A program made the position numbers and the translations under genes. Of a DNA stretch of 6,706 nucleotides, positions 1-5,660 are shown in pieces. Location of the stretch: the NCBI GenBank assembly GCA_031257595.1, contig JAIROH010000201.1:1-6706 (forward strand), read 5' to 3'. The first letter of the stretch is position 1. Every line of letters begins with the position of its first letter. A model generated the notes under the pieces. That model had not been told where the DNA came from. It made no database searches and worked only from the letters and a program-made list of their open reading frames with translations. This DNA comes from Treponema sp. (lineage in GTDB: Bacteria > Spirochaetota > Spirochaetia > Treponematales > Breznakiellaceae).

Positions 1-599
1 GGCTTTCCCGAAGAATACGCGGATTTGACCATCGCCGCGCCGCCCGTCGCTATCACCACATCGACGGCTTTCATCAGCTCGGTGGAAAGGGGGATGGTAG
101 GTTCTTCGATAACCAGGAAGATGTCTCTGGGAGCGCCGAGTTTGTCCAGTTCCGGGTAGTACAGATCCGCAAGGGTTTTTGCGCATTTTTTGCTCCGGGG
201 ATGAGGGGCTATGATGATGGAATTGCCGCCTTTGACAGCGAACATCGCGTTGCACATCGGAGTTACGATGGGGTTGGTACAGGGCGTGGCGGCCCCGACA
301 ACGCCCATCGGCTTGGCGACCAGCGTGATGCCGGCCTCAGCGTCGTGTTCAAGAATTCCCACGGACTTTTTTCCTTTAAGGCCGTACCAGAGGATACGGG
401 CCTTACCCTTGTTTTTGGTGATTTTATCCTCATAAACCCCCATGCGGCTCTCTTCGGCGGCGAGTTTTGCCAGCGGTTCGGCGTTATCATAGACAACTTT
501 GGCAAACATACGCACTATGGCATCGATTTTTTCCTGCGAGTAGCCGGCGATAACCTGCTGGGCCGCCCGTGAACGTGTAACAAGCTCGGCAATTTCCAT
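1..599 (-). CDS. CoA-acylating aldehyde dehydrogenase (SucD/EutE/AdhE-N type), partial
   Basis: The N-terminal 199 codons are present and the gene runs off the left edge. The ATG is at 599, preceded by a good Shine-Dalgarno (AAGGAG, 605-610). The family reduces acyl-CoA (acetyl-CoA, succinyl-CoA or similar) to the aldehyde with NAD(P)H, or runs the reverse reaction, in the cytoplasm. Recognisable family stretches are VVYDNAE (35-41), MGVYEDK (53-59), the cofactor-domain segment AKPMGVVGAATPCTNPIVTP (95-114), APHPRSKK (131-138) and TGGAAMVKSAYSSGK (185-199). As I remember them, these resemble clostridial succinate-semialdehyde dehydrogenase SucD and the N-terminal half of AdhE. There is no N-terminal shell-targeting helix of the EutE/PduP kind, so a microcompartment role is unlikely. 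The catalytic cysteine lies beyond the edge, so activity, substrate and whether an alcohol dehydrogenase domain follows cannot be judged. It is divergent from the ABC-F operon and has its own promoter and leader. Confidence 0.88.
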   Translation of the reverse strand, partial: MEIAELVTRSRAAQQVIAGYSQEKIDAIVRMFAKVVYDNAEPLAKLAAEESRMGVYEDKITKNKGKARILWYGLKGKKSVGILEHDAEAGITLVAKPMGVVGAATPCTNPIVTPMCNAMFAVKGGNSIIIAPHPRSKKCAKTLADLYYPELDKLGAPRDIFLVIEEPTIPLSTELMKAVDVVIATGGAAMVKSAYSSGK

Positions 600-624
600 G
601 GTTTGCTCCTTAAAAATGGTTTTG

Positions 625-649
625 TCCCGCCTCCATACGACAGGCGGGA
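625..649 (-). promoter_or_regulatory. Leader hairpin upstream of the aldehyde dehydrogenase
   Basis: Perfect 8-bp arms TCCCGCCT (625-632) and AGGCGGGA (642-649) enclose a 9-base loop. Read on the minus strand, the stem sits in the 5' leader between the predicted promoter and the Shine-Dalgarno. About seven bases after it comes a run of five T (611-615 on the opposite strand), then AAGGAG. The spacing is too loose for a textbook terminator. It could be an attenuator, an mRNA-stabilising stem or an operator dyad. The dyad itself is visible; its function is inferred. Confidence 0.5.
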
Positions 650-680
650 ACGGGTTTACTATAAAATTGGTACTACCATC

Positions 681-710
681 ATACTACTTTATCAATAGCT
701 TTGCTGTCAA
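681..710 (-). promoter_or_regulatory. Putative sigma-70-type promoter for the aldehyde dehydrogenase
   Basis: On the minus strand there is a perfect TTGACA -35 box (710-705). An 18-bp spacer separates it from TAGTAT (686-681), which matches 4 of 6 bases of the -10 consensus. Transcription would begin near 674, giving a leader of about 75 bases that contains the hairpin. A direct repeat GTAGTA (687-682 and 676-671, minus strand) overlaps the -10 and start region and could be an operator. The -35 is strong and the -10 is weak. Confidence 0.5.
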
Positions 711-739
711 GCGAGGATTTTGCGGTAATGGCCCGGAGC

Positions 740-768
740 TTCAAGAACATCACCTTTTATGGTATACT
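740..768 (+). promoter_or_regulatory. Putative promoter for the ABC-F / GH3 operon
   Basis: TATACT (763-768) matches 5 of 6 bases of the -10 consensus. A poor -35 (TTCAAG, 740-745) lies 17 bp upstream. Predicted initiation near 775 leaves a leader of about 20 bases that just accommodates the Shine-Dalgarno at 785-790. This supports the GTG at 797 over any upstream start, because earlier in-frame starts would lie upstream of the transcript. Confidence 0.4.
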
Positions 769-784
769 TCCCAGGTACGATTAT

Positions 785-790
785 GAGGAG
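785..790 (+). promoter_or_regulatory. Shine-Dalgarno that decides the ABC-F start
   Basis: GAGGAG lies six bases before the GTG at 797. The reading frame stays open upstream to an ATG at 701, but that ATG has no comparable ribosome site. The residues it would add (starting MLSSEDFAVMARSF) are unlike the family N-terminus. The GTG gives (M)ISVSDLGLSYGERILF, a typical ABC-F beginning. Confidence 0.8.
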
Positions 791-796
791 TGTTTA

Positions 797-2434
797 GTGA
801 TAAGTGTCAGCGATCTGGGCCTTTCTTACGGCGAACGGATCCTTTTTAAGGACGTCAATCTAAAATTTACCCCGGGCAACTGTTATGGGATTATCGGCGC
901 AAACGGCGCGGGAAAATCGACGTTTCTCAAGATCCTTTCCGGCGAAACGGAACATGACAAGGGCGAAATTTCCATTTCAAAAGGGGAACGAATGGCGGTA
1001 CTCAAACAGGATCACTTTGCCTTTGAAGAACATCCCGCGGCGGAAACGGTGATCATGGGTTACCCAAAACTCTACAAGGTGATGAAAGAAAGGGAAGCGA
1101 TTTACGCGAGAGAAGACTTTAGCGAAGAAGACGGCATGAAGGCCAGCGAACTTGAGGCGGACTTTGCCGATCTTGACGGCTGGGAAGCGGAAGCCCAGGC
1201 GGGCCGGCTTCTTTCCGGTCTGGGCCTTGACGAAGAAGATCACGGGAAGCTTATGGCGGATCTTGACGAATCGAAAAAGGTACGGGTGCTGCTGGCCCAG
1301 GCCCTGTTCGGCAATCCCGACCTCTTGCTGCTGGACGAGCCGACCAACGGCCTTGACCTTGAATCGATCGCGTGGCTTGAGGATTTCCTTATCGACTTTC
1401 CCAACACGGTGATCGTCGTTTCCCACGACAGGCATTTTCTCAACGCGGTATGTACCCATATCTGCGACATAGATTTCGGCAAGATTACCCAGTATACGGG
1501 GAACTACGATTTTTGGTACCAGATGAGCCAGATGCTCCAGAAACAGGCGAAGGATCAGCTTAAAAAGCGGGAAGAACGGGCAAAAGAGTTAAAGGAATTT
1601 ATCCAGCGTTTTGCGTCCAACGCGGCAAAAAGCAGGCAGGCGACAAGCCGCAAAAAAGTGCTTGAAAAACTCGACCTTGAAAACGTTCCGGTAACCAGCC
1701 GCAAGTTTCCCTACGTGGGTTTCAAGCCTTTCCGTGAAATCGGCAACAACGTACTGCGGGTCGAAAAAGTTTCCGCGCCGGATTCGGGCCTTGCCGGTTT
1801 TTCCCTTATGGTCAACAAAAACGACAAGATCGCGTTTGTGGGAATGGAGCATCAGGCGAAAACCGCCCTGTTCGAACTTATCACGCGGGAGAATCCCCCT
1901 GTGGGAGTTTATTGGGGCCAAACCACAAACTTTTCGTACTTTCCCAAAGAAAATTCGGCGTTCTTTGACGGGAACCTTTCGATTACCGAATGGCTTAAAC
2001 AATATTCGCCTGACGAGGACGAAACCTATGTCCGGGGCTTTCTGGGACGGATGCTGTTTTCCGGCGACGAAGCCCTCAAGCCGGTCAACGTACTTTCGGG
2101 CGGCGAGCGGGTCCGCTGCATGCTTTCAAGGATGATGCTTTCAAACGCCAACGTGCTTGTCCTTGACGAGCCGACCAATCATCTTGATCTTGAAGCGATT
2201 ACCGCCCTTAACGAAGGGCTTATCGCGTTTGGGGGAGTTATACTTTTCAATTCCCACGATCATGAGTTTATCAATTCCATAGCCAACCGCATTGTGGAGA
2301 TTCTGCCGCCGGGGCCTTCAGGAGAAACAGGGATCATCGACCGGATGATGCCCTTCGACGATTATCTGATGGATGAAACGGTCAAGGCTCTTCGGGCGGA
2401 AGCGTATCATCACGCCGAACGGCTGCGGATATGA
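797..2434 (+). CDS. ABC-F family ATPase, YbiT-like, with one degenerate ATP site
   Basis: 545 residues from the GTG start, near the ~530 of E. coli YbiT. ABC-F proteins are soluble tandem ATPases that bind the ribosomal E site and influence translation; they are not transporters. Domain 1: Walker A GANGAGKS (34-41), Q-loop Q71, Walker B LLLLDEP (176-182), switch H210. The inter-domain linker (about 243-293, rich in Lys/Arg/Glu, with AAKSRQATSR) is the segment that contacts P-site tRNA in the family. Domain 2: LSGGE signature (433-437), Walker B VLVLDEP with D457/E458, switch H487. Odd points: the domain 1 signature reads LDESK (156-160), the domain 2 Walker A reads GMEHQAKT (349-356, two glycines lost, Lys kept), and the domain 2 Q-loop glutamine appears replaced by K384. 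YbiT itself also has an aberrant first signature, which supports the subfamily call. The last codons overlap the next gene by ATGA. A resistance-type ABC-F seems unlikely but is not excluded. Confidence 0.92.
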   Translation: MISVSDLGLSYGERILFKDVNLKFTPGNCYGIIGANGAGKSTFLKILSGETEHDKGEISISKGERMAVLKQDHFAFEEHPAAETVIMGYPKLYKVMKEREAIYAREDFSEEDGMKASELEADFADLDGWEAEAQAGRLLSGLGLDEEDHGKLMADLDESKKVRVLLAQALFGNPDLLLLDEPTNGLDLESIAWLEDFLIDFPNTVIVVSHDRHFLNAVCTHICDIDFGKITQYTGNYDFWYQMSQMLQKQAKDQLKKREERAKELKEFIQRFASNAAKSRQATSRKKVLEKLDLENVPVTSRKFPYVGFKPFREIGNNVLRVEKVSAPDSGLAGFSLMVNKNDKIAFVGMEHQAKTALFELITRENPPVGVYWGQTTNFSYFPKENSAFFDGNLSITEWLKQYSPDEDETYVRGFLGRMLFSGDEALKPVNVLSGGERVRCMLSRMMLSNANVLVLDEPTNHLDLEAITALNEGLIAFGGVILFNSHDHEFINSIANRIVEILPPGPSGETGIIDRMMPFDDYLMDETVKALRAEAYHHAERLRI

Positions 2435-3681
2435 GGAAACTTCCCTGTCTTGCCGTACTGCCGGCGATGCTTGTGTTTTCCACCTGTAGTTCCCACAGGC
2501 CCATAGCGCCGGAACTCCGGGGGCCGGAAATACAAACGCCGGAAACGCAAAGGCCCGGCCGCCGGACAGCGGGAGAGCGAACAGCGGAAGACCAGGCGGG
2601 ACTTTGGCCGCCGGATTTCGAAACAGACGAAAGCGAAGCGGGGAAAACCCTCAGGGTCAAAATCGCCCAGATGCTTCTTGTGGGTTTTCAGGGCCTTGAC
2701 GCGAACAATCCGGTTTACGCGGATATAACGGAACGGGGAATTGGCGGGGTACTGTTGTTTGACTACGACACGCCAAGCCGTTCCCGGATCAGGAACATTG
2801 TTTCCAAAGATCAGCTTGCCCGGCTTTGCGCCGAACTGCAGGAAGCCGCCGCGCGAAGTCCCGCCGGGGCAAAGCTTTTTATCGCAATCGATCAGGAAGG
2901 CGGCGCCGTCGACAGGCTCAAGGCCCGAAACGGTTTTCCCGAAACAAAAAGCGCCGCCGAAATGGGGAAGGGTGACGGAAGCGAAACGGCATACTATGCC
3001 GAACAAACCGCGAGGCTTCTTTCCGAAATGGGGATCAACCTGAACTTTGCCCCCTGCGTCGATCTTAACATTAACCCCGGCAACCCGATCATCGGGAGGA
3101 TTGGCCGGAGCTTTTCTTCCGATCCCGAAATCGTAACAAGCCACGCCGCCCTGTGGATAGACGCCCACAGCCGGTTTGGGGTATTTTCCTGCCTTAAACA
3201 TTTTCCCGGCCACGGCAGTTCCCAGGGTGATACCCACCGGGGCGCGGTGGATGTCAGCCTAAGCTGGCAGAAAGAAGAACTTTTTCCCTACAGGGAGCTT
3301 ATCGCCGCGAACGCCGTTAAATTTGTGATGACAAGCCATGTTTTTAATTCCGCCCTGGACCCGGAATACCCGGCCACCCTTTCCGGTTCTACGCTGGGAG
3401 GCGTCTTGCGGAACGATCTGGGTTTTGGCGGTCTTATTGTTTCGGATGATCTTGACATGGCCGCGGTGGCGGCGAACTACAGTCTTGAAACCGCGCTGGA
3501 AAAAGCGATAAACGCCGGTGTGGACATACTCTGTTTTTCCAACAACGGCGTCGTCTTTGATCCTTCGATTGCCGAACGCAGCATCAACATCATCTACGAT
3601 TTGATCCGCGCCGGGACAGTCGCCCCGGAGCGGATTGAGGAAAGTTACCGGCGGATCATGGCGGTAAAGGCGGAACTGTAA
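2431..3681 (+). CDS. Exported family 3 glycoside hydrolase, NagZ-like beta-N-acetylhexosaminidase (probable lipoprotein)
   Basis: 416 residues. The start overlaps the ABC-F stop (ATGA) and has no strong Shine-Dalgarno, so it is probably translated by coupling. Residues 1-19 form a signal (MRK, hydrophobic core, FSTC with C19). Thr just before the Cys is atypical for a lipobox but tolerable in a spirochaete-like setting. Residues 24-70 are a Pro/Glu/Arg-rich tether. The catalytic barrel (about 72-416, similar in size to whole E. coli NagZ) shows IDQEGG (153-158), KHFPGHG (256-262), the general acid/base motif DTH (D267, H269) and SDDLDM (338-343) with D339 as nucleophile. The family removes terminal N-acetylglucosamine, typically from muropeptides or chitin-type sugars, through a covalent intermediate with a His acid/base. 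No C-terminal extra domain is present. Export suggests work on envelope or external glycans rather than cytoplasmic recycling. GH3 membership is sure; the exact substrate is inferred. Confidence 0.9.
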   Translation: MRKLPCLAVLPAMLVFSTCSSHRPIAPELRGPEIQTPETQRPGRRTAGERTAEDQAGLWPPDFETDESEAGKTLRVKIAQMLLVGFQGLDANNPVYADITERGIGGVLLFDYDTPSRSRIRNIVSKDQLARLCAELQEAAARSPAGAKLFIAIDQEGGAVDRLKARNGFPETKSAAEMGKGDGSETAYYAEQTARLLSEMGINLNFAPCVDLNINPGNPIIGRIGRSFSSDPEIVTSHAALWIDAHSRFGVFSCLKHFPGHGSSQGDTHRGAVDVSLSWQKEELFPYRELIAANAVKFVMTSHVFNSALDPEYPATLSGSTLGGVLRNDLGFGGLIVSDDLDMAAVAANYSLETALEKAINAGVDILCFSNNGVVFDPSIAERSINIIYDLIRAGTVAPERIEESYRRIMAVKAEL

Positions 3682-3718
3682 GGAAGCCGGCTGAGGCGAT
3701 TCCGTATCACGCTCGCGG
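3682..3718. other. Convergent intergenic gap, no clear terminator
   Basis: Only 37 bases separate the converging stop codons. AGCCG near 3685 can pair with CGGCT near 3720, but the stem is five pairs with a long interior and no T-run follows on either strand. I cannot support an intrinsic terminator here. Confidence 0.5.
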
Positions 3719-5281
3719 CTACTGAATATTAAAATAAAACCGCTCGAGGTAGGCAATGCGCCGCCTTGCCGCGTCGTAACGGGAACTCTGCGGGTATTCC
3801 CGGGTAAGCCGTCTGTAGTAATCCAGCGCAAGTCTGATGTCCCGGTTGGGGCCGGACGCTTCCAGGGCCTGGCCGTAGAGCCAATAGGCTTCGTCGCTGC
3901 CGCCGGGATACGCGGCCCGGAACCGGTCGAGGGTTTCCAGGGCCCCGGCTATGTGCCCGGCGTCGTACTCTTCTTTCGCTTTGGCCAGGTACACGTCCGG
4001 CAGGGCGGCCTCTTCCGCCGTGGCGGGATCGGCTGCTTCCGGCAAAGTCTCTCCTGGCCCGGCCTGCCCCGCGGCCGCCGGCTGTGCCGGCTGTGCCGAG
4101 TCCGGCTGTACGGACGCGGGCTGTGTTACGGGAGCGGCTTCGGGCTGTATTGCGGGAACCGGCCGCGCCGCGGCGGTTGCGGATGCCGCAGCTTCGGGCG
4201 GAACAGGCGCGGCGCCGGACAGGTCCGAAGGCGGCCATCGCGGCGCGGCGTATATCCGGTCCGGAACGACAGCGGTGCTGTGCCAGGCCGATCCGGTAAT
4301 TTCCGGGGGAGGCAGGACTTTCACTTGTACGTAATCGTTAATGACATAATCACGTATGAAGTCCTGCCGGTTGAATTTGAGCGAATAGCTTCCTTCTTCG
4401 TTGGCCCGGAACACAAAAACCATGCCTTCGTCGTCAATGCGCCGCGAATCGTAGTAGACACCCCGCCTTGAGCCAAGCTCCCCAAGGTAGACCCAGCCCG
4501 GCCCCCGAAACGGTATCTCTATGTACTGTCCCACATAGGCGGTCACGATCCGCGAATAGGCAAGGTCATCGTCCGGCGGGAGATTGGGCCGGGCGGGCAA
4601 ATCGAAAACAGGCTCAGGAGGAGGCGGTACGGCTTCGGCGCTTTCTTCGGAAAAGGGCTCGGAAGGGCGGATAAATTCCGGGACAGGCGGCGGCGGAGGG
4701 GGTGAAGGCGGCGGAGTCTCCGGACGGGCGGACGGGGAAGGCCGCGGCGCGTCCCCGGCCTGTGTCGCCGGGGGGGCGGGATCGGGCCGGACTTCGGCAA
4801 GCTGCGGAATCTCGGTAATCTGCCGCGGATCGGGAAGGGGAACCGGCTCGGGCAAAACAATTTCCGGCTCTTCCCCGCCGGCCTGTTCCGCGATCTCCGT
4901 ATCGGGCGCTTCCGTACCGGAAGCTTCTTCGCCCGGTACTTTATCGAGCGCTTCGCCATCAGGCGATACTTCGGAAGCTTCGGTCGCTTCTTCATCACCT
5001 TCGCGGACAATCTGTCCATGAAGGCCCCGCGCGGATTCCAGGGACGTTTCGTCTGACTGCGCGGGGGGAAGCTCCGCCGCGGGGTATTCGCCGGTTTTTT
5101 CGGGGACGTTTTTACAGGCGCCAAACGCCCAGACAAAACAGCAGGCGAGAACCAGAATAACCGGTTTTACGGAATAGAGTTGTTCGATAACTTCAGTTAT
5201 CGAACAAGTCCAATATTTGCCGGTCACGGGCCGTTTTTCACCCGCGGGACATTTTTTGATCACAGGCCGTTTTTCAATCAC
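3719..5281 (-). CDS. Long envelope lipoprotein: Pro-rich linkers, beta-rich domain, C-terminal TPR-like domain
   Basis: 520 residues from the GTG at 5281. That start overlaps the upstream stop (GTGA) and has GGAG (5293-5290) eight bases before it. The order is as follows. Residues 1-37 are a basic extension made of hexapeptide repeats. Residues 38-56 are a hydrophobic signal ending FGAC, with C56 as the probable lipidated residue. Residues 57-145 are acidic and low in complexity. Residues 146-237 are Pro-rich, including a run of prolines near 190-199. A beta-rich domain spans about 241-324 (VGQYIEIPF, GWVYLGELG, MVFVFRANEEGSYSLKF). An Ala/Pro/Gln linker covers about 340-425, and a helical TPR-like domain 428-520 (AKEEYDAGHIAGALETLDRF, ALDYYRRLTREYP) resembles BamD/YbgF repeats. 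I do not recognise the family. The layout suggests a membrane-anchored protein spanning the periplasm or peptidoglycan with a binding domain at its end. No in-frame ATG, GTG or TTG lies between codon 19 and the signal core, so the long N-terminus is hard to avoid. Confidence 0.8.
   Translation of the reverse strand: MIEKRPVIKKCPAGEKRPVTGKYWTCSITEVIEQLYSVKPVILVLACCFVWAFGACKNVPEKTGEYPAAELPPAQSDETSLESARGLHGQIVREGDEEATEASEVSPDGEALDKVPGEEASGTEAPDTEIAEQAGGEEPEIVLPEPVPLPDPRQITEIPQLAEVRPDPAPPATQAGDAPRPSPSARPETPPPSPPPPPPVPEFIRPSEPFSEESAEAVPPPPEPVFDLPARPNLPPDDDLAYSRIVTAYVGQYIEIPFRGPGWVYLGELGSRRGVYYDSRRIDDEGMVFVFRANEEGSYSLKFNRQDFIRDYVINDYVQVKVLPPPEITGSAWHSTAVVPDRIYAAPRWPPSDLSGAAPVPPEAAASATAAARPVPAIQPEAAPVTQPASVQPDSAQPAQPAAAGQAGPGETLPEAADPATAEEAALPDVYLAKAKEEYDAGHIAGALETLDRFRAAYPGGSDEAYWLYGQALEASGPNRDIRLALDYYRRLTREYPQSSRYDAARRRIAYLERFYFNIQ
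4080..4148 (-). repeat. Degenerate Gln-Pro coding repeat in the lipoprotein linker
   Basis: The hexamer GGCTGT (plus strand) occurs five times in 69 bases, at 4080, 4089, 4104, 4119 and 4143. All copies are in the same frame and encode Gln-Pro pairs (residues 379-401) among Ala, Ser and Val. It is a low-complexity linker of the sort that expands and contracts by slippage. Confidence 0.6.
4770..4776 (-). repeat. C7 homopolymer within the lipoprotein coding region
   Basis: Seven consecutive G on the plus strand (C on the coding strand) cover codons for A169-P170-P171. A one-base slip would remove the beta-rich and TPR-like domains. Seven is at the short end for a phase-variable tract, so it may simply reflect GC-rich proline codons. 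Confidence 0.5.
5180..5207. repeat. Perfect 28-bp dyad (13-bp arms, 2-base centre)
   Basis: The left arm TTGTTCGATAACT (5180-5192) and the right arm AGTTATCGAACAA (5195-5207) are exact reverse complements around TC. The dyad lies in the coding frame of the lipoprotein gene (codons 25-34), just upstream of the signal sequence. As RNA it would fold into a 12-pair stem with a four-base loop. No T-run follows, so it does not look like an intrinsic terminator. It could be an operator, a recombination or repeat element, or an mRNA stem controlling translation. Confidence 0.8.
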
Positions 5282-5284
5282 GGG
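5213..5284 (-). repeat. Four tandem 18-bp repeats at the gene junction
   Basis: On the minus strand four adjacent 18-base units begin at 5284, 5266, 5248 and 5230, close to CCCGTGATTGAAAAACGG. Units 1 and 3 are most alike, and units 2 and 4 also pair off, giving a 36-bp higher-order period. In the lipoprotein frame they encode hexapeptides: PVIEKR-like (unit 1, begun by the GTG start), PVIKKC, PAGEKR and PVTGKY. The array starts over the stop codon of the upstream gene and the start codon of the downstream gene. Three of four units contain GTG, so the array multiplies possible start codons in frame. Confidence 0.8.
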
Positions 5285-5655
5285 ACATTCTCCAAAAGTT
5301 CGTCGACGCCTTCTTTTATCCGGCGCCTCCAGGTTCCGGCGTTCTCTTCCATCGGATCTGTCCAGAACGGCCGCGCGTCTTCTTCGCTCCAGCCGTCCCT
5401 GGGTTCCCGTTCAAGTAAAATCGGGGGAACAAAATCCGGTTCGGGCGGCATGAAAAAATCCTCCGGAGAAAGGGAAGGAGGCGAAAGTACCGCCTCCCCC
5501 GCCGCGGTATTTTGTTTTTCGGGAACGAGCTTTACCAGCGCGAGAACAACAAGAAGCATCAAAACGATAAAAACAGCGCCGCAGACACAGGCGGCCGCGA
5601 CAAGATGGGATTTTATAAATAGAACGGCTTTTGAAAATAGTTCCCCAATCCCCAT
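5278..5655 (-). CDS. Small single-pass membrane protein, first gene of the envelope operon
   Basis: 125 residues, not recognised. A short basic N-terminus (1-17, MGIGELFSKAVLFIKSH) is followed by one membrane helix (about 18-42). The rest is a hydrophilic Pro/Glu-rich segment (44-125) with PPEPDFVPP (70-78), ARPFWTDP (94-101) and an amphipathic C-terminal stretch WRRRIKEGVDELLENV. By the positive-inside tendency the N-terminus should be cytoplasmic and the larger part periplasmic. The ATG at 5655 is the first possible start, because a TGA lies two codons before it in frame. No good Shine-Dalgarno precedes it, and a consensus -10 box lies only a few bases upstream, so a leaderless or near-leaderless message is plausible. 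The stop overlaps the start of the lipoprotein gene (GTGA), implying coupled synthesis and probably a shared envelope task. No function can be assigned. Confidence 0.75.
   Translation of the reverse strand: MGIGELFSKAVLFIKSHLVAAACVCGAVFIVLMLLVVLALVKLVPEKQNTAAGEAVLSPPSLSPEDFFMPPEPDFVPPILLEREPRDGWSEEDARPFWTDPMEENAGTWRRRIKEGVDELLENVP
5290..5293 (-). promoter_or_regulatory. Shine-Dalgarno supporting the GTG start of the lipoprotein gene
   Basis: GGAG on the minus strand lies eight bases before the GTG at 5281, within the last codons of the upstream gene. Together with the GTGA overlap it favours this start over GTG codons 7 and 19 in the repeats, which lack a comparable site. Confidence 0.65.
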
Positions 5656-5660
5656 ACTTC

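Noticed and set aside
201..572. Plus-strand frames over the first 570 bases
   Set aside because: They are shadows of the minus-strand aldehyde dehydrogenase, which has continuous family similarity.
701..796. 32-codon upstream extension of the ABC-F frame starting at the ATG at 701
   Set aside because: It lacks a ribosome site, overlaps the predicted -35 of the opposite gene and the -10 of its own promoter, and adds residues unlike the family. The GTG at 797 has GAGGAG at ideal spacing.
2410..3237. 275-codon open frame on the minus strand opposite the GH3 gene
   Set aside because: It is antisense to a gene with clear catalytic motifs, its protein looks basic and motif-free, and GC-rich codon bias readily opens such frames.
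3682..3725. Bidirectional terminator between the converging genes
   Set aside because: Only a five-pair stem with a long interior can be drawn, and there is no T-run on either strand.
4684..4716. G-quadruplex in the GGCGGCGG-rich plus strand
   Set aside because: There are mostly two-base G tracts, explained by consecutive proline codons on the other strand. The signal is too weak to claim.
3953..5136. Several open frames opposite or in other frames of the lipoprotein gene
   Set aside because: They arise from GC-rich Pro/Ala linker codons and give Arg/Gly- or Ser/Gly-rich translations with no motif or ribosome site. The 520-residue frame has a signal, ordered domains and operon coupling.
5180..5207. 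A loxP- or dif-like recombination site
   Set aside because: The bases ATAACTTC recall loxP, but the 2-base centre is too short for a Cre/Xer core and no recombinase gene is nearby.
5213..5284. CRISPR repeats
   Set aside because: The units are directly adjacent with no spacers, are 18 bp long, and are read as coding hexapeptides.
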